A DNA stretch of 64,000 nucleotides from Protopterus annectens (taxonomy: Eukaryota > Chordata > Ceratodontiformes > Protopteridae): assembly GCF_019279795.1 (NCBI RefSeq), contig NC_056750.1, positions 824,772,312 through 824,836,311 on the forward strand, given 5' to 3'. The translations under genes and the position numbers were made by a program. This document shows positions 11,341 to 21,187 of this stretch, piece by piece. Below the pieces are notes generated by a model. The model ran no database searches and was not told the DNA's origin. It was given only the letters and a program-made list of their open reading frames with translations. How positions within the stretch are numbered: position 1 is the first letter of the stretch; each line of letters opens with the position of its first letter.

Positions 11341-11829
11341 ATTTTTCCTATAGTTAGTTGGACTTGTAGTAACTCTAAAGAGTCGTGCTGCTGAACACTC
11401 GAGGTGTACTTGTCTTTTATGACATTGGATACACCTCCTCCTTTGATTCTTTCACATTCTTTTTGCGGCCTGCAGGTGTGAAGAGTATAATAGCTTTTCA
11501 TAGCTGGAGTACTCTCTGTGGCCCTAAACCATGTTTTTGTGGTTGCACAAACATTGACATCTTCCCAAGTAAGAAGTGCCTCCACTGAGTGCAGTTTCTG
11601 ATTTAGACTCCTGGCATTAAGCAGCATAAGCTTGAGTTTGTCTTTTGAGGATATTTTCACCATCAGTCTGTTTACCTGTGTCCATTTTTGCCAGTTGAAC
11701 ATATTTTCATTTTTCAGTGACTACCTACACCTGTTTGCTGACATCTTTGCAGTTGCAGATAAGTGCCCTGTTGGGGATTTTTTTTTTTTTTGCTTTTTTG
11801 TGATCCTTGAGGTTAATGTCATCCAGGAA

Positions 11830-12300
11830 GGCTAAATGCCAGTGTGGGAGACAGATTCCCCACAAAGACTGCCATGATAAGTGTCTTTTTTGCCTAGGAG
11901 CTTCTCATGACCATATGTCTTGTTCTATTTATTAGGCATTCATCCCAAAAAACTCTTCCCTTTCCTTGTATCTTAGAACCAGTGTCTTAAGCTTCTCCCT
12001 AAAGATACAATGGAAAGACTCTCCCACCACAAGGGTCAGCTTTTTGGGAAGAAGAAGGTGAAAAAGTTACAACCAGAATCTTCTGCTGTCCAGCCTCTGC
12101 CAGGTGTTTCTCTCGAGGTCTTTACAAATCCAGAGGTCCACCAGGCTGTGTTGTTGGAGTTCTCTGCCACAACTGTGTTGGAGGCTGGTGAAGATCTGGC
12201 TGACAGCACATATGAACAGGTTTTGCAGGTGTCCATCTTGGATGTTCAGAGGGAACCATGGCTGATTTTATCTAAGGGTCCTAGGGAGTTCCTCAGTTTT
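11830..12300 (+). pseudogene. Possible DIRS-like gag fossil
   Basis: The plus strand at about 11850-11960 reads HDKCLFCLGASHDHMSC, the cysteine/histidine pattern seen in gag-like proteins of vertebrate DIRS-type (tyrosine recombinase) retrotransposons. A 97-codon frame follows (12010-12303) with no recognised domain. It is a short broken fragment ending where the L1/Tx1 LINE inserted. No recombinase or terminal repeats are visible, so the family call is tentative. Confidence 0.35.
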
Positions 12301-12372
12301 TAGTTGGGAAAAAAGTTCCTACTACAGTTCTCGACTGTCGTCCTGAGTGTGATATTCGATTTCATCAGTGTT

Positions 12373-12386
12373 AAAATTAAAACAAC
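12373..12386. repeat. Target site duplication, left side of L1/Tx1
   Basis: AAAATTAAAACAAC at 12373-12386 is repeated exactly at 19378-19391, bracketing the L1/Tx1 element. A 14-bp duplication next to an A-rich 3' end is the normal result of L1-type target-primed insertion. Confidence 0.8.
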
Positions 12387-13119
12387 AACTGACTTTTAGT
12401 ATGGAGTTCAAAATGGCCACTGTTCTGTGAGCACTGCTATCACCTAGGTCTCTGATATACCCTGGATTAAAAAAAAGACAGAAGGCAACACAGAATTAAT
12501 AATACAGAAATAACTGTAGATTTTTACTGCTAATATCATCCAGCAAACAAAAGAGGAAATAAAGTGACAGATTCAGCTTAGAAACAGCAGGATTAACTAA
12601 GATTTCTGAATAACAGTCATGTGCTACTAAGGCCCTGCATCTGACTGCAAGATTGGTAAAACATTATACAGCAAGATGCCAAAAGAGGAAAATAATATGG
12701 AAACAACAACAACTAAGACCAAATTCTCAGTATTAGCCTCACCTGAGAAAGACACAACTTCAAAAAGACAAAAGATGACTAAACAAACTGACAAGTCTAA
12801 AAACTACAAATAAATCCAAGACAGACCAGCCAGCTAATCTGGAAGACATAATATCTGCCTTATTACCTATCCAGCAAGCAATAAAGGACTTATCATTACA
12901 ATTTCAAACCTTTGGTGACTCATTCAGCCAAATAATATCCAGAATGGAAAAATCTGAGTCCAAAATAATAGAAAATGAAATAAAAATAGACTCTATTTCT
13001 CAAAGAACTGATGCCCATGACAAAGAAATACAAAACTTACAAGCAAAAATAACAGACCTGGAAGCAAGATCTCAAAGGAACAATATCATCATCAGAGGAA
13101 TACCTGAAACTGTACTTTA

Positions 13120-13264
13120 TTCATAGATTCATAGATTCATAGATTAGTACTAAGCTAACTGCCCATGCGAGCCATTTTAAGCTTAGCCAATTATCCCTTG
13201 TGGGACTCAAACCCAGCACCTTGTGTTTGTAAGGCAAACACCTTAACTGTTAGGCCACCCTCCC
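13120..13264 (-). mobile_element. tRNA-derived SINE with CR1-type tail (copy 1)
   Basis: Read on the minus strand, the SINE starts GGGAGGGTGGCCTAAC, with a Pol III A box (GTGGCCTAACAGTTAAGG) and a B box (GGGTTTGAGTCCC). It then passes into a tail with the hairpin CTAAGCT...AGCTTAG around GCTC...GGGC, and ends in (ATGAATCT)n octamers at 13120-13147. A second copy lies at 37253-37410. Its tail matches the 3' end of the CR1 copies, so it probably used the CR1 reverse transcriptase. Directly upstream on the same strand is a full tRNA-Gly sequence (13286-13357), suggesting that the two were inserted as one unit. Confidence 0.8.
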
Positions 13265-13285
13265 AACCTAAATATACAGATTTCT

Positions 13286-13357
13286 TGCATTGGCCGGGAA
13301 TCGAACCCAGGTCAACTGCTTGGAAGGCAACTATGCTCACCACTATACCACCAATGC
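13286..13357 (-). tRNA. tRNA-Gly(TCC)-like sequence fused to a SINE
   Basis: Seventy-two bases on the minus strand fold as tRNA-Gly. The acceptor arms GCATTGG and CCAATGC pair fully. The A box is TGGTATAGTGG, the B box is GGTTCGATTCC, and the anticodon TCC lies at 13322-13324 in the loop CTTCCAA. Compared with the usual vertebrate gene (GCGTTGG/CCAACGC, from memory) the acceptor shows a compensated pair change, so the fold is preserved. There is no TTTT terminator before the SINE begins 21 bases downstream, so a transcript would read through into it. It sits inside a LINE ORF1, which makes it a retroposed copy rather than a native locus. Whether it is transcribed is unknown. Confidence 0.8.
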
Positions 13358-13811
13358 TATATTATAACAATCTAATACCAACAATCAAGCAAATAATAAA
13401 TTCCCTGCTAGAGGAACCTGAAGAAATGCAGCAAATAACAATAGAGAGAGCCCACAGAGCCCTGAGGAAAATGCAAACACCACTGAAACCAAGACTTGTC
13501 TATATTAAAATATTAAACTATCAAGATGTAAATAAAATCATACTGGCACCAAAGAAAAAAGGCACACTAACCTGGAATAATAATAAAATCTCCTTTGCTC
13601 AAGACCTCCCAATACAAATAAGACAAGCAAGACAACTATTATCTCCATACTGCAGGTTCCTAATAGAAAAAAAATCAAATTCCAGATGAAATATCCAAAT
13701 CAGTTAATCTTCTACATCAAAGAGCTTAAATACATGGTTGCTAACCCCAAAGAGGCAAAAGAGACATTCCTGGCCATTTTCAAGCAAATTTCACCTTCAG
13801 AAGTGAAATAA

Positions 13812-15213
13812 ATCCATAAAAAAATGATAAAGGACCCTTGGGTGAAAAAATGACCCCATTCACGAGCACGCTAGCTGGGATCCAACTCTGAAAGGTACCC
13901 CTTGCTGTCTAGGCCCTTAAATCCATGATGTGAGCCATGAGGAACACAGGAAAAGGAAGTACAGCCTGGGTAGGAACCAAAAATCAACTGCCATTTCTGA
14001 TGCATGAATATAGGAAGGAACCTCCTCCTAGGACATTGGTCTGCAAAATCAGACCCCCTACAATTTTGAAGGCTCCTTTAAGAACAATCAGACAAAATGA
14101 ATTTCAGCAAGCTCCAAAAGATTTTACTGCCTAAAAAATTAAAATTGATCTGCACCAGCTAAAAGAAGAAAGCTGCATCATAGATGTCAACCAGCCTGCA
14201 AGCAAAACCTTGAAGCAATAAGGTACTGTTGAACTGAACCATTCACTAAAACAGTACACTCAGTACTGTGTAGGTGAATGAAAATCCAGCCTTAAATAAT
14301 AGGCAAGAAATAAACTGTCAGAAACAGGCTAGCTCATAGATTAATATTGGAAAAAAAATGAAAAAAAAATTGTTAAATGTTTTATGTAAATACTAGAAAT
14401 GTGTTAAAAGATCCTGGAGAGAAGTAATCTCAGGAAAAAAGTAAAATAACCTAACAATCTTGGGGTAATGTAAATATAGCCTTAATATGCTAAATTTAGC
14501 AGAAGGACTGTTTGGCTAAGCTGTTTTTTTTTTTTTTCTATCCCTCTATACTTCCTACCTCTGATAAATAGGTGCCAAGTATATATTTTATAACCCACAC
14601 AGATTGATGTGGTAAAACACTACAGGCACCAAAGAAGGCCGAAATCTGAATAAATAAAGGGGAGGAAAAAGAAGTCAAATGAAAGAAAAATGTAAAAATG
14701 ACAAGATTGATTGTTTAACAATATTACTATGGTACATATATTGTTATAATTTACTGAGGAATGTATATTAATATGCTGTTTTAAAAAATACTATTAGAAA
14801 GAATTAGTCACAAGACAAAAACAATATATGTTGTACCTTAAACGCAATACCATAATTGTATAAATAATATGTTGGAAGAGGCTAGGGATATTAAGTAGCA
14901 GTGTTTGTTGAGGGAACTAGTTTGTTCAGCTTTGTCCACATTGTTTATAGTAACACAGGGGGGATACTGTGGGTTAAATCTATATCTAAAAAGAAAACAC
15001 ATTCCAAGATTAGACGTAAAGGTAAACCATATGATGAACCTTCATCCCCCCCCCCTGATTATTCCTGGTCCAGGGATATAGTGGTTAGGCACAGAGTAGG
15101 GATGGGGATAAATAGATGCTTTCCTAAACCATCGCACAGTAACACATACAAAGATAACAAAACAAAACTAATATACATGGCATATCTAAGGAATACACCT
15201 AATAAATAAATGT
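13812..15213 (+). other. L1/Tx1 inter-ORF spacer
   Basis: About 1.4 kb separates ORF1 from ORF2. It contains only short frames without motifs, a poly-T run at 14523-14537 and AT-rich sequence. The stretch 13850-14130 is less AT-rich than its surroundings and may be a small foreign insert, but I cannot name it. Confidence 0.5.
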
Positions 15214-18200
15214 GGGAAATAGAATCATGGAATGTTAAAGGACTCCAAAACAAGAAGAAAAAGAAAACTATTCTTACACCTTACATTAAGAACCACAGCC
15301 AACATCATACTAATACAAGAAACACACTTGACTGCAGAGCAATGGGCAGAAATTAGCAGAAAGAAATGGATAAGTCAAATCATAGCTTCAGAGGGGAAAA
15401 CAAACAGTGCTGGGGCTGCCATAATAATTAAAAACCAATTTAAGGAAAAAATACTTAAAACCAAAGCTGGCAAGGAGGGAAGATGGTGTTACATAACATT
15501 TAGTAGTCCTACAATACCAAAACCTATAATGGTACTTAATGTTTACGCACCCTGTAATAACTAACAACACTTTTGTATGTCATTATACCCAACCTTAAAC
15601 CAATTTAAAGATCACTACCTAGTGATTGGAGGTGACTGGAACACATATCAAAACCCAGAAAATGATAAATCTAATCTGACCAAATCACATAATAAACAAG
15701 CCACATTAGCCCTTAATGAACTCAAACAAGATTTCAAACTATATGACCCTTTTAAATATGGGAACAGTGCAGATAAAACAGGGAAATTCACATTCTATTC
15801 GCAATGCCACAAAATGTGGTCAAGGATAGACTTCTTCTTAATCTCTGACATATTCATTAACATGGACCCAACAATAACTATACATACCAGGTTCTTTTCA
15901 GATCACTCCAAAATCACACTGAACATTAACTGGGACAAAAAGATATATTTAGAGAATAGGGATCATAATTGGTCATTAAACCCTAATTTACTTTCCAAAA
16001 TAGATGTAATAAAAGAAACAGAAGCAATACTAAAAATAGCTCTTACAAATATCACTAACTCCCAAGTACCAACTGATACAGAATGGGCTGCAACCAAAGC
16101 ACAAATTACAGGATTGTTTATCAAAAAAGCAGCATACTATAAAAAATTCAACTGAAAGAGGAGCATATACTGAAAGGGAAAATAGAGCATCTTGAAAAAG
16201 AACTAATAAATAACCCGAAGAAACAAACAGAAGCAGAACTTGTAAAACTGCAAAGGGATCTATATATGTTAGAAACCAGGAACCTATATTTTTTATGAAG
16301 CCAGAATGTTAGCCACTTACACAGAAGAAGCTCAAATACCATCTACAGCTCTGGCCAGAATTATCTCCCAACACAAAAATGCCTCCAATATATCAGAAAT
16401 AAACTACAGAGACAAAACCTACACAAAAAATGAAGACATTATTAAAACATTTGAACAAATATACTCTCAAATATATGGAGCACAAATATTACAAACCTCA
16501 AAGGAAGATAGAACGCTTTTCCTTCAAAAACTGAAATTCCCTAAACTCAATTTAGACCAACAAAAAAACACTAACTGAACCGATATCCATCAGTGAAATT
16601 ATTACAATAATCAAACACTTAAAAGCGCATAAGGCTCCATGTCCAGATGGACTCACATCAGAATTTTACAAAGCATTTTCCCCCTTGATAGCCAAACTAC
16701 TATACTATACACTGAATTACATAATAAACTATAAAATAAATGATATCCACTTTAATGCCTCTAAAACAATCTTTATATTAAAACAACACACAGACCCAAA
16801 AAACCCTGACAGCTACAGACCAATCTCCCCCTTAAATATAGATACTAAAATATTTACCTCTATACTTGCAAACAGAATGAAACACCTGATAGAGAAAATC
16901 ATCTCCCCAGAACAATCCGGTTTTACACCATGTAGTCAGACTAGTGACAATACATTAACATTAGATGCACTAATATCCTACGCTAACCGATACAATATCA
17001 ACATTTACACAATGGTAGTGGATGCCCACACAGCATTTGATAGGGTTAATCTAGAATTCTTATTCCAAACACTACCCTACTTTAATATACCCAATAACTT
17101 CATTCAGTTCATCCAAACTCTCTATAGCAACCCATACACATCTCTGTATATAAATAAAACTTGGTCAAATAGGATCCTAATAAAAATTGGAATAAGACAA
17201 GGATGCCCATTATCACCCTTCCTTTTTAACCGATACCTAGAACCACTCTTTTTATACATTAAACAAAACACATACCACAACCCTCCATCAATACACAACT
17301 TCAAAATATACCTCACTGCATTTGCGGATGATCTGAACATATACTGCACTACACCAAATTCAGATATAGACAAAATAATAGCTGCAATTGAAAATTTCTT
17401 GACTATGTCTAAGTACAAACTAAACCTCAATAAAACTAATATTTTCCCCCTAAAAACACACAAACTCATCTCACTAATACAATTGTTAAACACAATAAAA
17501 ATAAAAGAAGAAACTAAATACCTGGGAATCACCTTTTTCCAGAATAACGAAGACTTCAACCAACACAATGTAAACCTTAAATGGCAAAATATAATGCAAG
17601 ACTGTAAAAGATGGAAGAACCTAAAACTACCATTCTTGGCCAAAGTATCAATAATCAAAATGAACATTTTACCTAGACTAATGTATATATTCATGACATC
17701 ACAGACAACAATATATAATAAATTCTCCAAACAAATTTAGACCTTCCTAGCAACATTTATATGGGATCCCCCCCAAAAAAAAAACAGAATCTCCTATCCA
17801 AAATTAACACTCCCCAAAAGCAAAGGAGGACTAAATCTACCAGATTTTAAAATGTACCACTCGATCATTAACACTAACAGACTATTAAGAATAGCTAAAC
17901 ATAACCCGTCAATGAAAAATTGGTCTCCTCTTTGGGTGACAATCTATTATAGATCTATTAAAGCTCTAGGTTTCAATCCCAAAGCACTTCCATTCCTGAA
18001 GCAGAAAGAAATACAAACTGATAACATTATAGAGCCCTTAAAACATTCTATCAACAACGCAAAAACTCTTTCAATTATTGAACCTTAGACAAGCCATGAC
18101 AATACTGCAACCCCTTCAAAAAAAAACAAATTTAGAAATAAACAATAAGATGCTGGACTTAGTCCCTTTTCCCAGACTGAAAGATAAAACAATCCAAGAT

Positions 18201-19042
18201 ATTTATCCCTACCTTAACTGTTCAATACAAGAAATGAGGACCAACTTAAACCTCTCTAAATCACACATAATAATCTTAAGACAAATCAAAGAACTGTGTT
18301 CCAGTTACCTGCAAAATGTTACTATGACCAATAGTGACATAGGAACTTGCAGCAGGTTTTGGAAAACTATTATCACAACAAAGAAACTATTACTAATTCA
18401 TATAAAATGATAAATGAAATCAAATACCAGAAAGACCTCCTCTTCTCTAACTACTGGAGAAAAATTAAATCATCCATAGATGATCAGCAAACAAGTCAAG
18501 CAATCAATCTAACACTGAAGATTATACCCCTCAAAAAGTTAGCATATACTCAGCTCATGATCAATAATAATGCTTATTTTACACCGGCAGTCCTACACAA
18601 ATTTAACCCATCAAAATCACCTTTCTGCCCACACTGTAAGGACCAGATAGCTGACTTAATCCATGTATTTTGGAGCTGTAAATGTATCTATAAACTCTGG
18701 AACTCTCTCAAGGTACAATTACAAAAAAAAGGTTATCAAACATCAACCTTAACTTGGGAATTCACTCTATTACACATTCTCCCACCCAACATACTAAGAA
18801 AATAAGCAAATATACTTTTAACAATTTTCCTACTAATGAAACTGTATATAGCTTTTAAATGGCTAGATACGATAATTATCGCTTGGGAGGGTTTTAAACA
18901 AGTAGCTATACAACACCTTTTAGCTCATAAAATAGTAACAGATAAAAGAAACAAAAACATGAAATTCAGAGAAATTTGGGAACAAACCTTTAATATCATA
19001 TTAGCAAAATTCATCACACAGCAACTTAGAAATACACTATAA
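15214..19042 (+). pseudogene. L1/Tx1 ORF2 (endonuclease, reverse transcriptase, zinc finger)
   Basis: ORF2 encodes the enzyme that nicks DNA and copies the LINE RNA. The endonuclease spans about 15214-15950, with IESWNVKGL, LIQETHL, VLNVYAPCNN, IGGDWN, WSRIDFFLIS and SDHSKI. The reverse transcriptase spans about 16560-17740, with PDSYRPISPLNIDTKIF, LANRM, VVDAHTAFDRV, RQGCPLSPFLF, FADDLNIYC and YLGITF. A zinc-finger-like CPHC, then H and C with IHVFWSC, lies at 18625-18700. A last open piece (18836-19042) gives the C-terminus. At least six frameshifts or stops separate the pieces, including near 15290, 15560, 16150, 16575, 17740 and 18090. The RT catalytic FADD is intact. Confidence 0.85.
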
Positions 19043-19204
19043 TGGAACCAAAGAACACATACAAGTTCAGATATTAAATAATAACTTGGATATTACGAAT
19101 GTATATGCTGTCTATATAACTGTGGAATTAACAGTGAAAGCATCTATGTACATAGTGTAAATAGATATGTTGTATGACCTATATCCTGTGGTATTTGACA
19201 TCAA

Positions 19205-19305
<101 letters not shown>

Positions 19306-19377
19306 GGTCATGTTGTAAGATGGTTTTTATTTGTGACATTTATTAATGTAAAAATAAAAATAAAAATTATTGAAAAA

Positions 19378-19391
19378 AAAATTAAAACAAC
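19378..19391. repeat. Target site duplication, right side of L1/Tx1
   Basis: AAAATTAAAACAAC at 19378-19391 follows the A-rich LINE tail and is identical to 12373-12386. Confidence 0.8.
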
Positions 19392-19700
19392 TGGAAGTAT
19401 AACATTTTACATTTAGTATGCAGTTTTGCACATAAACATGTTTATATATGTTTTTAATATTGATTTGAATGCTATTTTTAAGTACTTTTAAGTAATGTTT
19501 TAGAGTACTATTCCCACTATCTGCTTTTTGTATGTTATTGGTCAATTTTTGTGTCACATGACATGACATTATTGTATTTATCCTGGTATTTTATGACATA
19601 CAACAGTTCTGATGAAGTACCTTAATGGGAAGAAAGCACTCAACAGCTGTGGCTGTTTGTTATTAAAGTTTTCAGCTACTTTTCCTTATTATGGCTCACT
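19392..19700 (+). mobile_element. Penelope-like element tail with a decayed hammerhead
   Basis: The stretch contains CTGATGA at 19609-19615, GAAA at 19632-19635 and then GCACTC, followed by TTGTTATTAAAG. The same order (CTGATGAAG, short hairpin, GAAAGCGCTC, TTGTTATAAAG) occurs at 32646-32700, so both belong to one family. Penelope-like retroelements carry hammerhead ribozymes of this kind in their LTR-like ends. No reverse transcriptase or GIY-YIG region is seen. The family name is inferred from the ribozyme-like motif only. Confidence 0.5.
19605..19645 (+). ncRNA. Degenerate hammerhead ribozyme motif
   Basis: The core CUGAUGA (19609-19615) and GAAA (19632-19635) are present, and GUU/AAC can form the base of stem I. 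The stem II arms, GTACC and GGGAA, pair only partly, and the stem III sequence AGCACT is no longer a perfect palindrome. It is probably inactive. Confidence 0.45.
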
Positions 19701-19964
19701 TCATTTCTGACTGTTAGCAGCAGTTCTGCTTGGTTCCAGTGGGTTTTGGCATTTTATTTGGTTTCAGTTTGTGTTTTCTACATACCAGAGACTGCTGCCA
19801 CAGCCATGACAGCACCTGCATTGCCAAGACACATGGAGGGATGTGTTGCATCAGGAAACAGACACAAGCCCCAAGTATAATGTGGACATCACATCCTATA
19901 TCACACCAATAGGTATGTGACCTGTTTCCTGGGGTAGAGTGTAAGTGGTACATCCAGCAACTCT

Positions 19965-20262
19965 GAACCTCTCAACTGTTCAGATTTTTGCAGAATGTCC
20001 AGATTTTTCCCACATATTTTTGGTCTGTCTCACTTAAAATGTGTGATTTAGTAGTAAATCACTGAGGACTGAAGTCACTAAATAGTGACATGAATTTGAA
20101 TTTCAGACTTCATAGCCTTCATAAAATGCATGATTACACAAACTATAGCAACTTTCTAAGTTTGTAAGATCAATATTTTAAATATGTCACTATTTTTGTA
20201 CCTTTGTCCTCCCATTATTTTAGACTTTGTCCAGATTTCTTGCATGAAGAGGTTGCAATGTA
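19965..20262 (+). mobile_element. MITE-like repeat, CATACCTCTCAACT family (copy 1)
   Basis: The element starts ACCTCTCAACTGTTCAG and ends GAAGAGGTTG...ATG. Its ends are inverted repeats of the family termini CATACCTCTCAACT and AGAGGTTGAGAGGTATG. The interior carries the shared phrases TGCAGAATGTCCAG, AAATCACTGAGGACTGAAGTCA, ACTTTCTAAGTTTGTAAGA and TTTGTCCAGATTTCTTGC. The length is about 300 bp with no coding capacity. Several relatives follow to 25.4 kb. The superfamily is not determined. Confidence 0.65.
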
Positions 20263-20885
20263 TGACCAGGATGTGGTCACAATACTGACTCCTCCCTTGA
20301 CTGTAGTCAGATATTGTTCATGATTGTGGTTGGTTCTTGTAATGTCTGCCATGATCTTTTCCCTGTGGCCACCATGCTGGAGACCTCTGCTGTGAGTGCA
20401 ATCATATTCAGGTTTATCATTTTGCACAACTTCCCAGTATGCACCCTACCTCAGTTGTATGCCAGATCCTTGATAGATGTCCTCTGCATTATTCATGTAA
20501 GGATGCTTATCTCACACAGCCATCCTCCCTATCATTATGTCACTTTGTGTGACATCTATAGACAATAGATTTTCACTGTACAGTCCGTTCTGTACCATAT
20601 AGATATGTGATTGGTGTTGCTGCTACAACGATCTTCCATTGACATGCCCTCCTCTGCTGTACATTAGGTTGTCCCATCTGTACTCTTTCCTTGTGTTCAT
20701 TCCTACATTTCATCTGTGTTTCCCTATTCAATAAACACACATCCGCTGGGTGAACATTTTACATGGCAGTCCCATGTCCCATTACAGATCATTAACTCAG
20801 CTTCATTACAGAATGGCAGGAATGGGAGATGACAATACTCTGCACTGTAGGTACACTGTCCTGTACTGTGTTTGGACCATGTACT
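20263..20885. other. Unassigned sequence between MITE copies
   Basis: No recognisable gene, terminal repeat or LINE motif is visible. The composition is ordinary and the short frames lack motifs. Confidence 0.4.
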
Positions 20886-21003
20886 TCACATTCATACCTC
20901 TCACCTGTCCACATGTTCCCAGGATGTCCAGATGTTTTCCTTACCAAATTTCTGCCATGCCACTGAGATGATCTCTGGACTGCTGTGACTCAATATTACA
21001 GAC
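20886..21003 (+). mobile_element. MITE-like repeat, CATACCTCTCAACT family (partial copy 2)
   Basis: The sequence ATACCTCTCACCTGTCC, followed by AGGATGTCCAGATG, matches the left part of the family. The right half is missing. Confidence 0.5.
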
Positions 21004-21187
21004 ATTTGGGTGCATACCTCTCAACTATCCTGATCTGTGCAGAATGTCCAGTTTTTGTCTCATATTTCTTATCTTTTCCTCATAATGTGTTGTTTTCCTA
21101 GCAAATCAATGGCATGTCATTGCAGAATGCAGTCAATAACTGATGACTGACATTTGAGTTTCAAACTTCATACTCTTCAGAAAGTTC

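Larger units (their letters stand above)
8398..11715 (-). mobile_element. CR1 LINE, old copy A
   Basis: This is an old CR1 retrotransposon on the minus strand. The 3' tail lies at 8398-8510, with (TTCATAG)-like octamers on the plus strand and the TAGGCT...AGCCTA hairpin. ORF2 remnants follow toward higher coordinates. The RT C-terminus is at 8572-9027 (MYITRHLQQL, RLLRGDF, NRTCWRDRYVSQRLP), the RT core lies around 9200-10100 in broken frames, the linker is at 10113-10445, and endonuclease pieces are at 10680-10994 and 11319-11702 (MLLNARSLN). A 279-bp MITE at 11062-11340 splits the endonuclease. ORF1 is not recognised, so the copy is probably 5' truncated near 11.7 kb. Many stops and frameshifts make it the most decayed long CR1 here. 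Confidence 0.8.
12676..13811 (+). pseudogene. L1/Tx1 ORF1 (RNA-binding protein), interrupted by a SINE
   Basis: ORF1 encodes the nucleic-acid chaperone that coats LINE RNA. It starts at ATG 12676 (MPKEENNMETTTT). A frameshift near 12805 precedes a coiled-coil-like stretch (MEKSESKIIENEIKIDSIS to LEARSQRNNIIIRGIPE, 12944-13105), which is the usual trimerisation helix leading into the RRM. The tRNA-Gly/SINE insert at 13120-13357 breaks the frame. Past it the RRM and C-terminal domain continue: TIERAHRALR and KPRLVYIKILNYQDVNKI, then a frameshift at the A-run near 13670, then MKYPNQLIFYIK and NPKEAKETFL. The stop is TAA at 13809-13811. The order and motifs match L1 ORF1p. Confidence 0.8.

Noticed and set aside
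12010-12303. Host gene from the 97-codon frame
   Set aside because: It has no domain, ends at the LINE insertion and follows a gag-like cysteine motif, so a retroelement remnant is more likely.
13286-13357. Native, independently regulated tRNA-Gly gene
   Set aside because: It lies inside a LINE ORF1, is joined to a SINE on the same strand and has no terminator, so a retroposed copy is more likely.
17122-17730. 202-codon minus-strand frame
   Set aside because: It is antisense to the L1/Tx1 reverse transcriptase, whose motifs are clear on the plus strand.
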